NCBI GenBank assembly: GCA_022818135.1 | Contig: JAFMSR010000018.1 | Span: forward strand, 346,051 to 410,050 | Origin: Saxidomus purpurata | Taxonomy: Eukaryota; Mollusca; Bivalvia; Venerida; Veneridae | DNA: 64,000 nt | Reading direction: 5' to 3' | Part shown: piece by piece, positions 1 to 13,100 of the stretch | Numbering within the stretch: the stretch's first letter is position 1 | How the letters are laid out: each line of letters begins with the position of its first letter | Translations under genes and position numbers: made by a program | Notes under the pieces: generated by a model | Seen by the model: only the letters and a program-made list of their open reading frames with translations | Told to the model about the DNA's origin: nothing | Databases searched by the model: none

Positions 1-790
1 ATATACACAAACATAAAGACAATTTGTACATGCAGGTGTAACATTTACAAATGGATTGTACCACGAGTTATGCCAACCATAACTCTACCTTGCCTTATTT
101 TTGAGTAAACCCTTTTGTTACATTTTCTTGATTTAATAACTCAGAATAACTCAAAAAGTATTACCACTGAAAGTTACTACTTTAAATGGCATGCAGTGAT
201 ATATCACAATACTGGAAAATGCAGTGCCTAAGAACCATAATTCTATCTTGCGTATTATTTTTAATATCTCCCTTTGTTACATTCCTTCATTTTTCTTGTC
301 CGGAGCAATACTAAAATAATGCTGAAGGGAATTATGTGCAACTTAATGCAGTGATAGAGCACAATGTTGTGCAGTACTCAAGAACAATAACCCTATCTTG
401 CCTTATTTTTAATTATTCTTCTTTGTTGCATATTCTTGATTTCTTTTGTCCGGAGCATATCTCAAAAAGTACTAAAAGTAATTACTTGAAACTTCATACA
501 GTGATAGATTACAATGATGGAAAATACAGCGCATAAGAACCATAACTTTATCTTGCCTTTTTTTTATTTATTCCCCATTGTTATATTTTCTTGATTTTTC
601 TTGTCCGGAGCATAACCCGAAAAATACTGAAGGGAATGACTTGAAACACCATATGTATGTGATAAATCACAATGTTGAAAAATGCAGTGCATAAGAAACA
701 TAAAATTACCTTGTCTGTTTTTTTTTTAATTATCTCCCTCGTTACATGTTCTTGTCCGGAGCATGACTTTTAACGTACTGTAGGAAATTC
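1..790. repeat. Tandem array, ~150-bp unit
   Basis: Degenerate tandem repeat. The marker 'ttgtccggagca' recurs near 299, 448, 603 and 754, so the unit is about 150 bp. Each unit also carries 'gcagtgatagatcacaatg', 'aagaaccataactctatcttgcctta' -like text and a 'gttacattttcttgattt' block. The array continues to the left edge of the window. A related single copy lies near 44850-45180. Short open frames inside are products of the repeat and not genes. Confidence 0.85.
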
Positions 791-1520
791 TTATATATTG
801 CAATCAATGAGAGAGGACGTTAAGGGGATTCTTTGGTATTTATAGGCTGACGTTGAATGCAGAAACAGATTTAATGAGGATTTCATATCCACATTTTTAT
901 GGTAACAATTAGTAGTCTATATTGTTGTAGTGTCTATGAAAACAAAAATGAAACATTTCAGTAATTATAAAAAAAGAAAATTATTTCAGTCTGCTGGCAA
1001 ATTCCATGTTTTTGCTTTGAATGTCAAGTAAAATGTATTCAAAGAAAAAATACAAATTGAAGAAATAAACAAAATGATACTTACCAGTTCTTGGAGATTA
1101 TCAGCTTCTATTGTTGGCTAATAATTGCTTTCAATGGAATGCAAAATACATATAAAATTAACTTCAATTCATTTTATTCACTCAGTATGCACACAGGTAC
1201 ATAAACACGAGGCACATACAAAACAGAAAAAAATCGATGGTCTTTTCGACAAATACAAACGATCACATTATATAACAATTGAGAAGCTAAAAAGTCAATT
1301 GACATACATACGTCAGATTACAGGAACAGTCGAAACTCGACCCACAATAACCAAGTCCTTTTTATGTTTGACGTTTTTAATTTTCTAAATGGAATAGTAA
1401 TGTTACTATCAACAGGTGTATGCGTATTTCCCTTTTCATTACAGAAAGCAAGTGTTCCAGTCCTGAAGTCACTTGACACGCACAATCGAGAAACATTTCA
1501 CCCAGATACATTACAACGAC
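791..1520. other. No gene recognised
   Basis: AT-rich sequence between the tandem array and the assembly gap. I see no exon with convincing splice sites and no known repeat. Confidence 0.5.
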
Positions 1521-2020
1521 NNNNNNNNNNNNNNNNNNNNNNNNNNNNNNNNNNNNNNNNNNNNNNNNNNNNNNNNNNNNNNNNNNNNNNNNNNNNNNNN
1601 NNNNNNNNNNNNNNNNNNNNNNNNNNNNNNNNNNNNNNNNNNNNNNNNNNNNNNNNNNNNNNNNNNNNNNNNNNNNNNNNNNNNNNNNNNNNNNNNNNNN
1701 NNNNNNNNNNNNNNNNNNNNNNNNNNNNNNNNNNNNNNNNNNNNNNNNNNNNNNNNNNNNNNNNNNNNNNNNNNNNNNNNNNNNNNNNNNNNNNNNNNNN
1801 NNNNNNNNNNNNNNNNNNNNNNNNNNNNNNNNNNNNNNNNNNNNNNNNNNNNNNNNNNNNNNNNNNNNNNNNNNNNNNNNNNNNNNNNNNNNNNNNNNNN
1901 NNNNNNNNNNNNNNNNNNNNNNNNNNNNNNNNNNNNNNNNNNNNNNNNNNNNNNNNNNNNNNNNNNNNNNNNNNNNNNNNNNNNNNNNNNNNNNNNNNNN
2001 NNNNNNNNNNNNNNNNNNNN
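1521..2020. other. Assembly gap (500 N)
   Basis: Exactly 500 N characters, the usual placeholder for a scaffold gap of unknown size. Any open frame drawn through it is meaningless. Confidence 0.99.
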
Positions 2021-3483
2021 TTAGTTGGGCTTTCTTAAATAAAATGACTTGGAGCTAAATTGGAGAGAAGTTAGTCAAGTGGCGGCTGACGAAAATTTTC
2101 ATTCAAAACAATCTTCAAATGTGTTTATCTTTTTAATTGTATGTAGAAAGTATGTAAAACTAAGAAAAAATGAAAACGTCTTTTCAAGCCCTAAACAAAC
2201 AACAGTCATCACAAATTTTGGACAATAATATGTCGGTAGATTTTTATGAAACTTTATTGGGATGAAATTCAGCCATTCTGTCTGAATTAAAACTGTGATT
2301 TTTGCCCCACTACACAATGTCATGTAGTTACTAATAAGAGTGTAGTGGACCCAGGTAATATTATGGTAGTAAGATAAAACAGCAGATATCTTGGCAGAAA
2401 CTTGTCACAGGTGAGCTAAAAAGAGAGCCGTAGTCCAGTAACTTTTGGAACACACCTCGTACATGTGTATATATACGAAAGAATCAATTCTGGCACAAAA
2501 ACTTAAGTGATAGTACTAGAAGTTAATAATCAAAACATACACCTTCAGTCGAATTTTAAGTTAAGGTAGAGCCGATTAAAAAATCGAAGATACAAGAATG
2601 TTGAACTTTTAATGTTGAATTGTGACCTTTGAATGCCAAACATTGGTTATAAATAAAACAAAGCAATTGGAAATCACTGCACTGTATTAAACATGTTAAT
2701 ACCGAATATTTCTACAGGAGACATATGGCCCTTGACTATTGGCATCTATTTTGAAAAAATTTAGGACAGAATCACTAAACAAAATACAGAAGCTGTAAGC
2801 CATGATTTGTCAATTAGTTATCACATTAGATCATCGCCCTTAATACCCTTTATTGGCAAGGTAAACAACTACAATTCAACAACAAAGCTGAAAATCTAGT
2901 TATAACAATTATCACTCTACAACACTTATTCCCTTCATGGTAAACACATCTTGTTCTTAAGAGAGTGTGTCCTACAGACTTTGCTAGTACATGTATACTA
3001 TAAGAATTATATGGTTGTGCAACAGATACATCAAATGAACTATAAATCAACTAGAACATGTGTCTGAAGAACATGGATGCTGCCGCTATACGACAGAAAG
3101 ACAAAATACTGGTGATAAGACTGGCCAGGTTTTTTTAACTTTGAGCACCAGGGTATATAACTATTAAACTTATCATCAAATATAATATTATATTTGAATC
3201 TAATTCAAGTCATATCACAAAACCACAACTTGACAAATGATTTGTATTAAACACACAAAGAACAAACATGAAACTCTAAACAAAACTATGTAGTTTAAAA
3301 CTTAAATCTGAAACAAAAAGATTAGTTATAAAAGTTCTGTTTACCACGAACATGACACCCTTTCTATTTACCATTTAGACACTTATTGTGAGTTATGGTA
3401 AAAACAAAAGCAAAGAAACCTAAGTTTTGTGCGTATCCTTCCCAAAAATGATACTGTAGATATCTACATGATAACACTATCTT
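2021..3483. other. No gene recognised; downstream flank of HECT gene
   Basis: AT-rich flank beyond the stop codon of the minus-strand HECT gene; it would hold its 3' UTR. Around 2398-2425 there is a scrap, 'cacaggtgagctaaaa', matching the end of the bivalve repeat seen whole at 22669-23490. Nothing else is recognised. Confidence 0.5.
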
Positions 3484-3728
3484 CTAAGCAATGTGAAATC
3501 CTCCCGACCATAAAATGGCCTTCTTCATGTTTTCACAGAATCTATCTGGATCTTTTTCCCCTCTTCTTAGCTCTAAAACCATCCCACAGGTGTGAGCAAC
3601 AGGTAGATATTGGTCATCTCTTGAAATGAAGCTCACTTCCAAACTTTTGTGGAAGCCTAGTGGGGGTATCTTTGTAGCACCATTCCAGAACCCCAAAAAC
3701 TGTTCCAATGACACTTCAAGTTCTTTAG
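3484..3728 (-). CDS. HECT domain C-lobe, terminal exon
   Basis: The last exon of the HECT gene. It starts after a pyrimidine-rich acceptor (ctttctctttcaaccttag) and ends at a TAG stop. The product contains 'KIPPLGF' and 'LPVAHTCGMVLEL', matching the HECT C-lobe pattern in which the cysteine of LP-x-A-x-TC is the ubiquitin-accepting residue. 'AILWSGGFHIA' at the end fits the usual 'AI....GF' terminus. The phase agrees with the donor at 4148, the join falling inside an Ala codon. Intact by itself, but the exon before it carries lesions, so it may not be translated. Confidence 0.85.
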
Positions 3729-4148
3729 CTAAGGTTGAAAGAGAAAGTATCAATTTATATATCATGGTCATACTGTACAACTATTTAATATTAGGATTTA
3801 TTACTATTAGCTGTGAAATAAAAAAAAAAACTTAGGGCATATCCCACAGTAACAGTGTAACTATTATATCTCACCGGCTGCCATGTGTGATGAAGTTCAA
3901 TGCTACTAACAGGGTATGGCAGAATAAAATAATTGAATATGATACTTGTACTATTAGTCTACAGCAAACATGAATACGCAGTGATTGGGGAACTAATCAC
4001 AGAGTATACATGCATATAGACGTCAACAAGAACTTTTGTGTCTGCATATTAAATGTGTACTTTTATGAATGTCATTCTTATTAGCATTAACCCTGGGCTG
4101 CAGAACTTACTACTACTTTGGTCTCAAGTTGTACCTATTTTACACTAC

Positions 4149-4371
4149 CTGCACAATCCATGATAAAAGATTCCAGGCAGTAAACTGTATCCTATTCCAA
4201 TTGTCTATCATTTGACCCCTCCAGACGGAAATTGATTTTGTACAAGTTTCGGAAAGTCTCAAACGTTAAGTTGTCTGAAGCTTCATCGTCTCAGGCGCCC
4301 CCATTATTTCCTGGAATAAGTTGCCTACTGAATCCATGCGATCTTTAAATTGCACAATCTCACTTTGAACC
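4149..4371 (-). pseudogene. HECT domain exon with a frameshift and an in-frame stop
   Basis: Acceptor 'ttcttaaacag', donor 'GCAG|gtagtg'. The first third reads 'VQSEIVQFKDRMDSVGNLF', the middle HECT pattern 'EI.QFK.GL...G'. It then runs into a stop. A second frame takes up the homology ('LTFETFRNLYKINFRLEGSN', then 'DTVYCLESFIMDCA') but contains one TAG after 'DRQLE'. The exon length (223) is out by one for the phases of its neighbours, which independently supports a one-base loss near 4285. So there are two lesions, a 1-bp deletion (or 2-bp gain) and a nonsense codon, in an otherwise conserved exon. They could be true pseudogenisation or consensus errors; the sequence alone cannot decide. 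Confidence 0.75.
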
Positions 4372-5024
4372 CTGTTTAAGAATAAAATGTCTGTGTTAGC
4401 AATCTTGTTTAATATAAACCAACATGATGCTTTGACAGATCAGAAAACTTGAGCGAGACACACTTTGGACTATGATTTTTTTTTAATTTGTAATTTGGAA
4501 AAAAGTGGTAGTCTGGTCAGACTACTTACTGCAGAAAATTGTGCCCAAACGGAAATTTGGTAGTCTCAGACTACCAGACTTCCTCCAATTAAGAACACTG
4601 CAATTATGTAAAGGCTGTCATTTAGATTTACTCCAAAGGAATTAACATTAAACTTGAAAAACTTGAAAGAATTTTGATAACAACATGATGTTTCTGAAAC
4701 ACTGTTTCAGGCTAAGTTTTTGCATTCAATAATGAGGACATTAAGATGAAGACCACAGACTAATCCTTATTGTCCTGTCTTGAAGGGCTTAACTACATGT
4801 AACTGAACATGTATATCACATAAAACTTTTCACCCCCAGTCTTTCAAAACTTATGTCAGACGTAAAATTTTCGAACAATGGACTATAACTAAAGTTGAAG
4901 CTTGTAGAACTATGACCAATCCCATGATTTGAAAAAGAACACATATTACTAAATATTAACTTTTTACCTCCAGTCAGTCAACGTTTGCAATAGATATAAA
5001 TGGCCAAGACAAATAAGATCTTAC

Positions 5025-5176
5025 TTGTAAAGAAGTTCATTCTGTATGAGATCTTTCAAAAGCTTTTCCTTTCCTTCAAATTTGACAGAGCTGCTAACTA
5101 TACCAAGATCGAGGTAGTAATCAACATCTTTGTCAATTTCTGCTGTCAGCTGTGTCTGGTTATTCGACTCTTGTAT
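5025..5176 (-). CDS. HECT domain internal exon
   Basis: Acceptor 'attgctgtttcag', donor 'TACAA|gtaagatc'. One open frame gives 50 codons plus two bases, containing 'DYYLDLGIVSSSVKFEGK' and 'LLKDLIQNELLY'. The two leftover bases join the first base of exon 4149-4371 to make Lys, continuing directly into 'VQSEIVQFK'. Position and wording fit the middle of a HECT N-lobe. The plus-strand open frame 5000-5263 is its shadow. Confidence 0.8.
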
Positions 5177-7490
5177 CTGAAACAGCAATATATAAATTGT
5201 TATAACATGACCACTATAGCGTCAATGCATAGTTCCTATGACCTCTCATATGTTAATATGTAACAAAGGATTACAGTAATAATTTGTCCCACAAATAAGC
5301 TATTAACAAAAGAGCTGTTGGTAAGATCTGTAGCCAAATCTATTGTTATTCGAAGAGAAGGTGGGGTCAAGGAGCTATGCACTGGACTTAAAACCCACCA
5401 AAATATTGTTCAGTGAAATTCTGGTGATAAGACCACCCTCTGGACTGACAATAGTCTTACCTTGTTGGTCTAAATAGTGAGACCTAATTTCAATGAAAAT
5501 AGCATTTTGGGCTGCAAAATGTGTGGTCTTAATTTTGAGAGGTCACAGGCATCTCTGTAAGAATTATCTCATTACAAATCTTACTAGTGAATCATATACA
5601 TGTATACATCTTATTCATCAGATTTGTCACATTTACAGACAACGAATACAATTCCTAATTCCGTCAACTATATAAATATAGGCACATCAATAACTACGAG
5701 ATTTTTAAAACTTTGTTCCAATAAAAACAAAATCATGTAAAAATAAATTGTAGTCAGGCTACTTTTTGAGTAATTTGCAAATGACTAAAAATTAAAAACA
5801 GAAACAACAAATTATATTTAAAATAACTGTTTAATTTTAAATCAGTTTGCAACGTTTAATGAAACGCATATATGTGTTATGCTGTCTCACATGAAGGGAC
5901 TGCAATATTCCAAGATATTCGGTGAAAAACATATTTTCATTTTTTAACGCCAGCGACCTTGACCTTTAACCGACTGACCCCCAAAACAATAGGGACCATC
6001 ATAATCATGTGTAGTTTCAAGTCCGTATTCTCAAGATATCGAGAGGAAATGAATTGTGACGGTGGATGGACGGACAGGGCAAAAACAATATGTGTCTCCC
6101 ATAGATGGTGAGACTTAAACACATTTTGATAACATTATGGCATTACTGAGACTCTGAGTCTTGTCAATGTACAAGACAGCTTTGGTCTCAGATGATATTT
6201 TTATACAATATTTTGATATTTGCTTTCATTTCTTAACTTTTTCTGATTTGATAACAGCATAATATAGTAATATATGTATCTATTTTTGGGGGGGGGGGGG
6301 GGGGGGGGGGAAAACTTTTTTTTATATAAAAAATGGGAGCCCCCCCCTCCGGGGATTTTTTTTTTTTTTTCCCCTTTTTTTTTTTTTTGGTTTTTTTTTC
6401 CCCTTTGGCCGATCAGGATAAAATTCTCATCAGCTCACTGTCAATAGAAGTGCAACTGTATAAGAAGTCAGAATATATATGTTCTCCTGTTTTATGAGAA
6501 TTAAGAAAATAAACACGAAATCAAGTGTAAAGCAACTTCAATGTAACATGTTTGTAAAACACAGATGTAGTTTGCTCTATGTAGTTTGGCCTTTATCAGG
6601 CCTGATATTTTTTAAGTAAAACTCAAATCATAGGAAAGAATATAAAAATAGTTCTTTGACTATAGAGCACAGCAAAAGAGCACAGAGCAATGTTTCTGGC
6701 ATTACTTGTATATATTGTTACTCAAATAAGAAGTGAGATAAGAGAACTGTTCATTTCTTTAAAAGCAGCCTGTGACTTCATCTTGGTCAGCACACGCAAA
6801 CTTCTATCCTTTTGTAATTGGATCGAATCCTGTCTCAAGAGCATTTAAAGGTACAGGTACAACCAAAGTTCCATTGTTTACATTAAAGGTCTATTACTAA
6901 GGGAAAGTGAGGTGGCATTTTTTTTCATAGCCAGTACATAGACTTATGCAAGACACTAAATAATGAAGATTGACTGGTCAAAATTTACAGAAGGTCTTTG
7001 GAACTCAAAGAATTGTATGTGTATTATGTTGCAATCTCAATGAATCGACAGAATGACCACCCAGGTCTTTTTAACTTTCTTCATAATTCATAGAAAATAA
7101 AATGTACATTTACTGTGATTTATTTCGAATTTCTACATACCAACTTTCATTTTCCAATAAAATGAAATAGTTTCTGTGCTCTTCAAAAGATATTCAAATT
7201 TTCACTTTCCTTAGTATTGGATCTTGAAGGAATGCAGAGTTCTTTTCTACATGGCAATTTAAGGATAATATTTTCCTTATGCTTAACTCTAACTCATGAA
7301 CAGATGACACAAAAACAGTATATCATGAACTTTACCATCAAAACTTGTATTAACTATCAGTCTATCTTTGTGTTTGTCATAGCTTTTCACTTTTAGGCAT
7401 AAATTAAAAGATTTGAGATTAAACATAAGTTGCTATTTGTTGGTCCAGCATTTAATTCTGATTCATATGAAGAATAGGAAAATAACCTAC
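5177..7490. other. Intronic stretch with repeat fragments
   Basis: Inferred intron(s) of the HECT gene. Near 5940-6120 is a fragment of the 'ccttgaccttt' class of repeat ending in 'ggatggacggacag'. Around 6286-6420 lies the homopolymer block listed separately. An internal HECT exon (the part after 'REFL') is expected here, but I could not identify one with good splice sites. Confidence 0.5.
6286..6420. other. Homopolymer block, probable low-quality consensus
   Basis: A run of about 24 G is followed by blocks of T, A, C, T, C, T, G, T and C homopolymers. This pattern is unlike the surrounding sequence and typical of consensus failure around a long G tract. It should not be read as biology without raw reads. 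Confidence 0.75.
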
Positions 7491-7563
7491 GCAAGGAATT
7501 CCCTAGTTGGTCCATCAAGATCTTCCCCTAGTTCACCTGCATAAACTACTTTTATCGGTAGAT
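7491..7563 (-). CDS. HECT domain exon with the 'E.GEDL.GPTREF' signature
   Basis: The reverse strand reads 'LPIKVVYAGELGEDLDGPTR' then 'EFL', matching the HECT signature 'v.F.GE.G.D.GGp.REFl'. The chosen acceptor is 'catagtgag' before 7563 and the chosen donor 'GC|gtaggt' at 7490. A donor four bases further on would place a TAG at the exon end, so the nearer one is preferred. The exon boundaries are therefore less certain than the identity. It places the start of the HECT domain upstream, in the interval now occupied by the LINE and unassigned intron. Confidence 0.65.
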
Positions 7564-9779
7564 CTCACTATGTTATACAAGGATACTTTCTGCTGAAAAT
7601 CACTATCTGGTAAGCCTCTGAGCTTCACAGAGTGGGGTCAATTAATTAATGACCCTGTGAAATTGATAGCAATAAATTATGCTTATACTGATGATGTGGT
7701 TTCCACAATCTCATGTCTTGATAATGGAATATTTATCAACTGTAGAAAGAAAAAAATGTAATAATTTGGAAGTAGTATCTATTCACAATATATTTTTCAA
7801 ATCCATGAGTACATCAGAATTTTTGTTATCTGTTACCGTTTTCAATGTATTCAGCCAATCAGCAAACAAACATACATAATTACATTCCCTTAGATAAATG
7901 GTATACTTCGTATATTCCAGGGCTGTGAATTTTACATGTACAGTAGGCATTTTAGCGCAAATTATATTGACTTACCATGAGGGAACTTTGCAAGCTAATG
8001 TTTATTCAAAATTCCATTCCCTTTTTTCCTCTCAGTACCAGTAGTTCAATGACATGAATACATTAGCTTAATGCATTTTTTATTAACTCGGAAATATTAA
8101 GTGAACTTGTTATGCTAAATGATTTATCTTAAAGTCCGAGGATCACAATTACAAGTAGCTCTTACTTTTCCAAGAAAGATGTCTTACCAGTGGAAATGAC
8201 CTATATTTGTACCATGTACCAGAAATATTCATAACTTTGCTTTTTAAATCGATGTACAATTGTGCAGTATTTTTTCAATGATATTGCAAAAAAAATATGA
8301 AAGGCTTTCTGGTAACTCTATTCTCATGAAGGAATGACTTTAATAAGAAAGACAGACATGTGTTTACATTGTTTTAGAGTTTGATATCCTATCAGTAAAT
8401 TTATTTTTCGATATCAGTAAAATCAATGTGATCATGGGACTTTAAAGGTGGATAATCAGATTTTAGCCATGTAACAGATTTGTTTGAAAATTTAATATCT
8501 GATCATTTACACGCAAATTTGTTCACTTAGAGCTTAATTCAAGTAAGATTTTCACAGGGGTATTTTTTTTTTAATTTGATTTCCCTATCCTAGTTGCTCA
8601 ACCAAGATAGAGTTATTTTATCTTAAGTACACATTTGATATACATACTTTGCCTAAGGAAAGATATAAATATTAGACCTATTGTATTATATTTGTAAAAT
8701 ATTTGCATTAACAATTATATATTTAGATGGAACTCATTAGAAATCCATGTTTGAAAAAATATTATTACCTCCCTTTACCTATATTGGTTGCGCAACCAAG
8801 ATAGATTGGAAACAAATGAATTCAGAAGCTACACGTAGTTCTAAAACTTGCCTTTTGGTTCAGAATGTTAGAATATTTGTATCTATCCAGTGCAAATGTA
8901 AAAGTAGAAAATATATTGAAATAAAAAGAAATACTCAACTTTTTGAATACTTTCATATTAAAGTAGTAATAACAAAATTTAATAAAAGTAAATAAAATGT
9001 AAATTTGTAATAGGATCTAACTCTATGTAATGGGTCTTTTTGTTCCTTAAATAAATCTCTAACAGAATATACAAAAAGTATAAATTGTCATCAAATGTTG
9101 CTTAAATGTGATTGACCACCTGTAAATGATTGTACCATTATATAAGTTTCACTTTTTACAGTAGTAGAAGTAAGAAATATACATGTATTCATTATTGTCC
9201 TTTTTATCATGTAAAGACCAACATCGCAAGCATTGCAAATAAGTGATGTAAGATGAAGAGTATCTGTTTTCAATTTTCTAGCAGTGAAGATAAAAAGTGT
9301 TGTGGTAATCTTGTGATTTATTATTATCAATTACAAGGGCAACTGATAATAGCTTTCATGCTGAAATTCAAGCTAGCCAGGTGATGCTCAGGCTGAGCAA
9401 TTCTACTACCCTTGTATAACTGCCTGGATCTAGTTAAAACGAAGGCTTTGCCCCAGACTGTGACTCGACAAAATGGGTACAGTTGGCTTTACAGAAAGCC
9501 AAACTATATCATTACTATTAAGATATAAATTTTAAAATATCTCTTTTCAGTGGTCAATTCACATATTTACAATGTACCTTGGCTGTAAAAAGTAGCAAAA
9601 TTTATTATGCTCCAGTTACTAAAGGGAAATTGCAGTACTTTCAATAACTGAAGCATTCAAGGTGCATAACCCTAATAATCAATGAAAGGATAGGAACTTA
9701 ACAAAGAAATGTTGGTACAAGATTTGTACAATATTTGTTGTTGAATTAAAATACTTTCTTTTTGAGCATCAAATAAATT
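7564..9779. other. Intronic sequence, no exon recognised
   Basis: AT-rich sequence between the HECT exon and the repeat that hosts the LINE. No convincing exon on either strand. Confidence 0.45.
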
Positions 9780-10041
9780 ATGATTGAGTTAGGGAGGTGA
9801 CAAGTGAGTGACCATAATTTTTTACCCCAAATAGATTTGTGAAGTTTCCATGCAATACTTGCAGAAGTTATGGAGATATGCCCTTGTTCGCAAAACTTTA
9901 ACTAAGATTTTCTAAGTCCAAAAAGTGGCATTATAGATTATGTCAAAAAGAAAATGCGGTCAAAATGCAAGCCAGAGTTATGGGACTTGGTGTTTGACCT
10001 GAACAATTGACCCCAAATAGGTGTCTAAGTTCAATGCAATA
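9780..10041. repeat. Interspersed repeat, left part (LINE target)
   Basis: Text such as 'ttatggagatatgcccttgt' and 'gcaaaactttaac' also occurs to the right of the LINE (16289-16560). The LINE therefore inserted into a degenerate multi-unit repeat. Both sides share 'aaaaagtggcat' and 'ttatgggactt'. Confidence 0.7.
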
Positions 10042-10053
10042 TCTTCAGTAGTT
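10042..10053. repeat. Target-site duplication, left copy, of LINE 1
   Basis: The 12-bp string 'tcttcagtagtt' is repeated at 16277-16288 on the other side of the LINE. The last two T may belong to the poly(T)/poly(A) tail, so the duplication is 10-12 bp. Confidence 0.85.
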
Positions 10054-10147
10054 TTTTTTTTTTTTTTTTTTTGGGTGAAGCAGAGCTTCTTTTATTCATA
10101 TATAGTTATATACATATATACAGCTAGAAAACATTTTCAAATACAGT

Positions 10148-13100
10148 TTAAATATTGTTTTGGATCTTATTGAAGAAAGTTATATTTACATTTTTGAACT
10201 TATAATAATGATGCATGATTTCGAATTCTGATTTAAAAACTTTATATATATCATATTCATTCGTCCAATTTTCACTTGCAAAATATGATTTGTAAATGCT
10301 AAACCCTACTATGGTTAAGAAAATGTTGATATAAAAATAATTAGGTTCAGAAAGTTTGTATCCGAAAATTAAGCTTTTTATGTTGCGCATATTTCTTTGA
10401 ATTCCACACTTATAAAGCAGATTTTGTATTTTCCTCCAGAATATATCTACTGTTGTACAATTTATGAAAAGATGTTCATAATCCTCTAGGACTCTGCACT
10501 TTACACATAATGGAGTTTCAGTAATTTTCCAGGAGTATCGTATGTCTCCACTTGTAAATATTTTGTTTATGATTCTGAATTTAAATTCTTTATGTCGATT
10601 ATCGGGAATTCTATTTATAAATTGATAGACGCAGTTCCATTCTATTTCTTCGTTTATTTTAGTTGACCAATATTTATGAGTAATCGGTTTTGTAACTTTT
10701 GTTTTGACTAATACTTGATAAATAGCTTTTGTGTCTAGCGTATCTAAAGATTTTCCTTCGATTTTTAAGATCCTATCTGTTTTGACTTTAGTTTTAGTCG
10801 AGTCTTCATATTTGAGTTTTTGCTTCCATGATTTTGGTATAGCCTGGAAAATCTGCTTCAGTTCAGCTAAACAGTTTCTTTTGTCTTTCAGCTTATTCAG
10901 TATAATATTTTGATCAATTTCTCCTTTTGTGTTTATTATGTCATTTACGAATATTATATTTGATTGAATCCAACTATCAAAAAATATACATTTATTATTT
11001 ATTTGTATGAATTTGTTACCCCATAACAATTGTCTTCTAATCCAGACGAATGTTTTTACTTCAGGATTTTTTTCTAGATTATTAACCCTCAACCAGAGTT
11101 CTATTAAGTTTTTATAAAAATCTGAAATTTTATTTAATTGAATACTTTTCACACTATTCAAATTACATTGAAAGATTAGAAAGTCCTTTCCAAAGTCGTT
11201 TAAATAGTAATTTGGAATGATTTTCCAACTTGCATTGTTATTATCTGTCAGCACTTTAACCCATTTTAGTTTTATGGCAGTAACATAGGATTCAATATCT
11301 ATCATATTTATTCTCCCACAAACTTTACCTCCAATAAGTGTGGTTCGTTTTATTTTTTCTCTTTTATTATTCCATAGGAACTTGAATATCAATGTATTTA
11401 TATCTTTTATTATTTCTTTTGGTACAACTAGAGAATGAAATAGATACGTAAATTTTGGTATTAGTAGAGTTTTAATAATTTCAACTTTGCCACAAATGGT
11501 CATCTTACGTTTGCTCCATGTTTCTATTGATTTTTTACATTCTGTTAATTTTCTTTTCCAATTTAGAGCTGAGCATTCATCTTTATTTGTGCCAAAATAT
11601 ACTCCTAATGCCTTTATTGGTTTGTTCGGCCATGTAATATTTCCTGTGGTTTCCTTTTTTGACTTATTACGTCCTATCCACATGGCTTCTGTTTTGGTTT
11701 TATTAAGTTCAAGCCCCGAATGTTTACCAAATTGCTCAACGAGTTTTATTGCGTTATTAATATCTTGACTTGATTTCATAAACAATGTTGTATCATCAGC
11801 AAGTTGTGATATTTTTATATTTTTTTTACTATTTTTGATTTCGATACCAGTTATTTCTTTTGAATTTCGTATTCTTAGTGCTAGAATCTCAGCTGCTATT
11901 ATAAATAAAAGGGCTGAAAGTGGACATCCTTGTTTAATACCTCGATTTAGATTAAATGTTTGTGACCTGTATCCATTATTAAAAATACAAGACTTGATAT
12001 CATTATATATTGTTTCAACCCATTGAATAAAGTTGGATTTGAATCCAAAATGTTTCAAAGCATTTATTAAAAAATTCCATTCTAACGTATCGAATGCTTT
12101 TCGAAAGTCTAAAAATAAGATGGCTCCTTCCGTTTGAAGCTTTTCAGAATAATCAATAACATCTTGTATAAGTCTTATATTATATCCAATAAATCTATTT
12201 TTAATATAGCCCTGTTGGTCTAAACTTACAATTTTGTGGATGATTTTCTGTAATCTATTTGCTAAAGCACGAGTTGCTATTTTTAAATCTACACAAAGTA
12301 ATGATATTGGTCTATAATTCTCTAATAATAAAGGGTCGCCTTTTTTGTAAGCCAAAGCTAGACAACTAATTTTCTGGGAATGAGATAACTCTTTTTTATC
12401 AAAGCTCTCATTAAAAGCATCTGTAAGAATATTTCCAATGCAATACCAGAACACTTTATAGAATTCAGCTGGGAGGCCATCAATTCCGGGACTTTTATTA
12501 GATTTCATTCCAAAAACTGATTTTTTAATTTCCTCTGTTGTAAATAGACCTTCGCAAATATCTGCATCTGTTTCAGAGAGTTTTTGCTGATATGGCGTGT
12601 TTTCTAGATATGATATTATTTTATATTGATCAATTTTATTAGATGAATATAATGTTTTATAATAATTAACAGTCTGGTTTAAAATTGACGTTTCTTTTGT
12701 GACTATTTCATCATTAATTTTCAACGAGTGTATAGATTTCTTTGTCTGTCTTGATTTTTCCAGGTTTAAAAAATATTTTATATTCTTTTCACCTTCTTCG
12801 ATATATTTTATTCTTGATCTAATCTGTGCGCCTTTAGCTTTAATATCATATAATTCTCGTATTTTAGTTTCCATATGTTCTATTTCTTCTTTTATAACAA
12901 CAGTTTCTTCCTTTTCGAGTAATAATTTCAGCTTAGTCTCTAATTCATCAATTTCATTTCTTCTTTCCTTCGCTTTAATTTTTGAGTAGTTTATCGATGA
13001 ATTTTTAATTTCAATTTTACAGAACTCCCAGAGATCAGTTTTAGATACTTTATTTTTGTAAGTGATTTCACACTTTTTTATTGTTTGTTCTATTGAATTT

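Noticed and set aside
1364..2038. 224-codon ORF
   Set aside because: Mostly the assembly gap translated as X.
5000..5263. Plus-strand 87-codon ORF
   Set aside because: It is antisense to a HECT exon with good splice sites and clear homology on the minus strand.
7487..7491. A third lesion (TAG) at the end of the 'GPTREF' HECT exon
   Set aside because: A donor GTAGGT four bases earlier removes the stop from the exon, so no lesion need be assumed.
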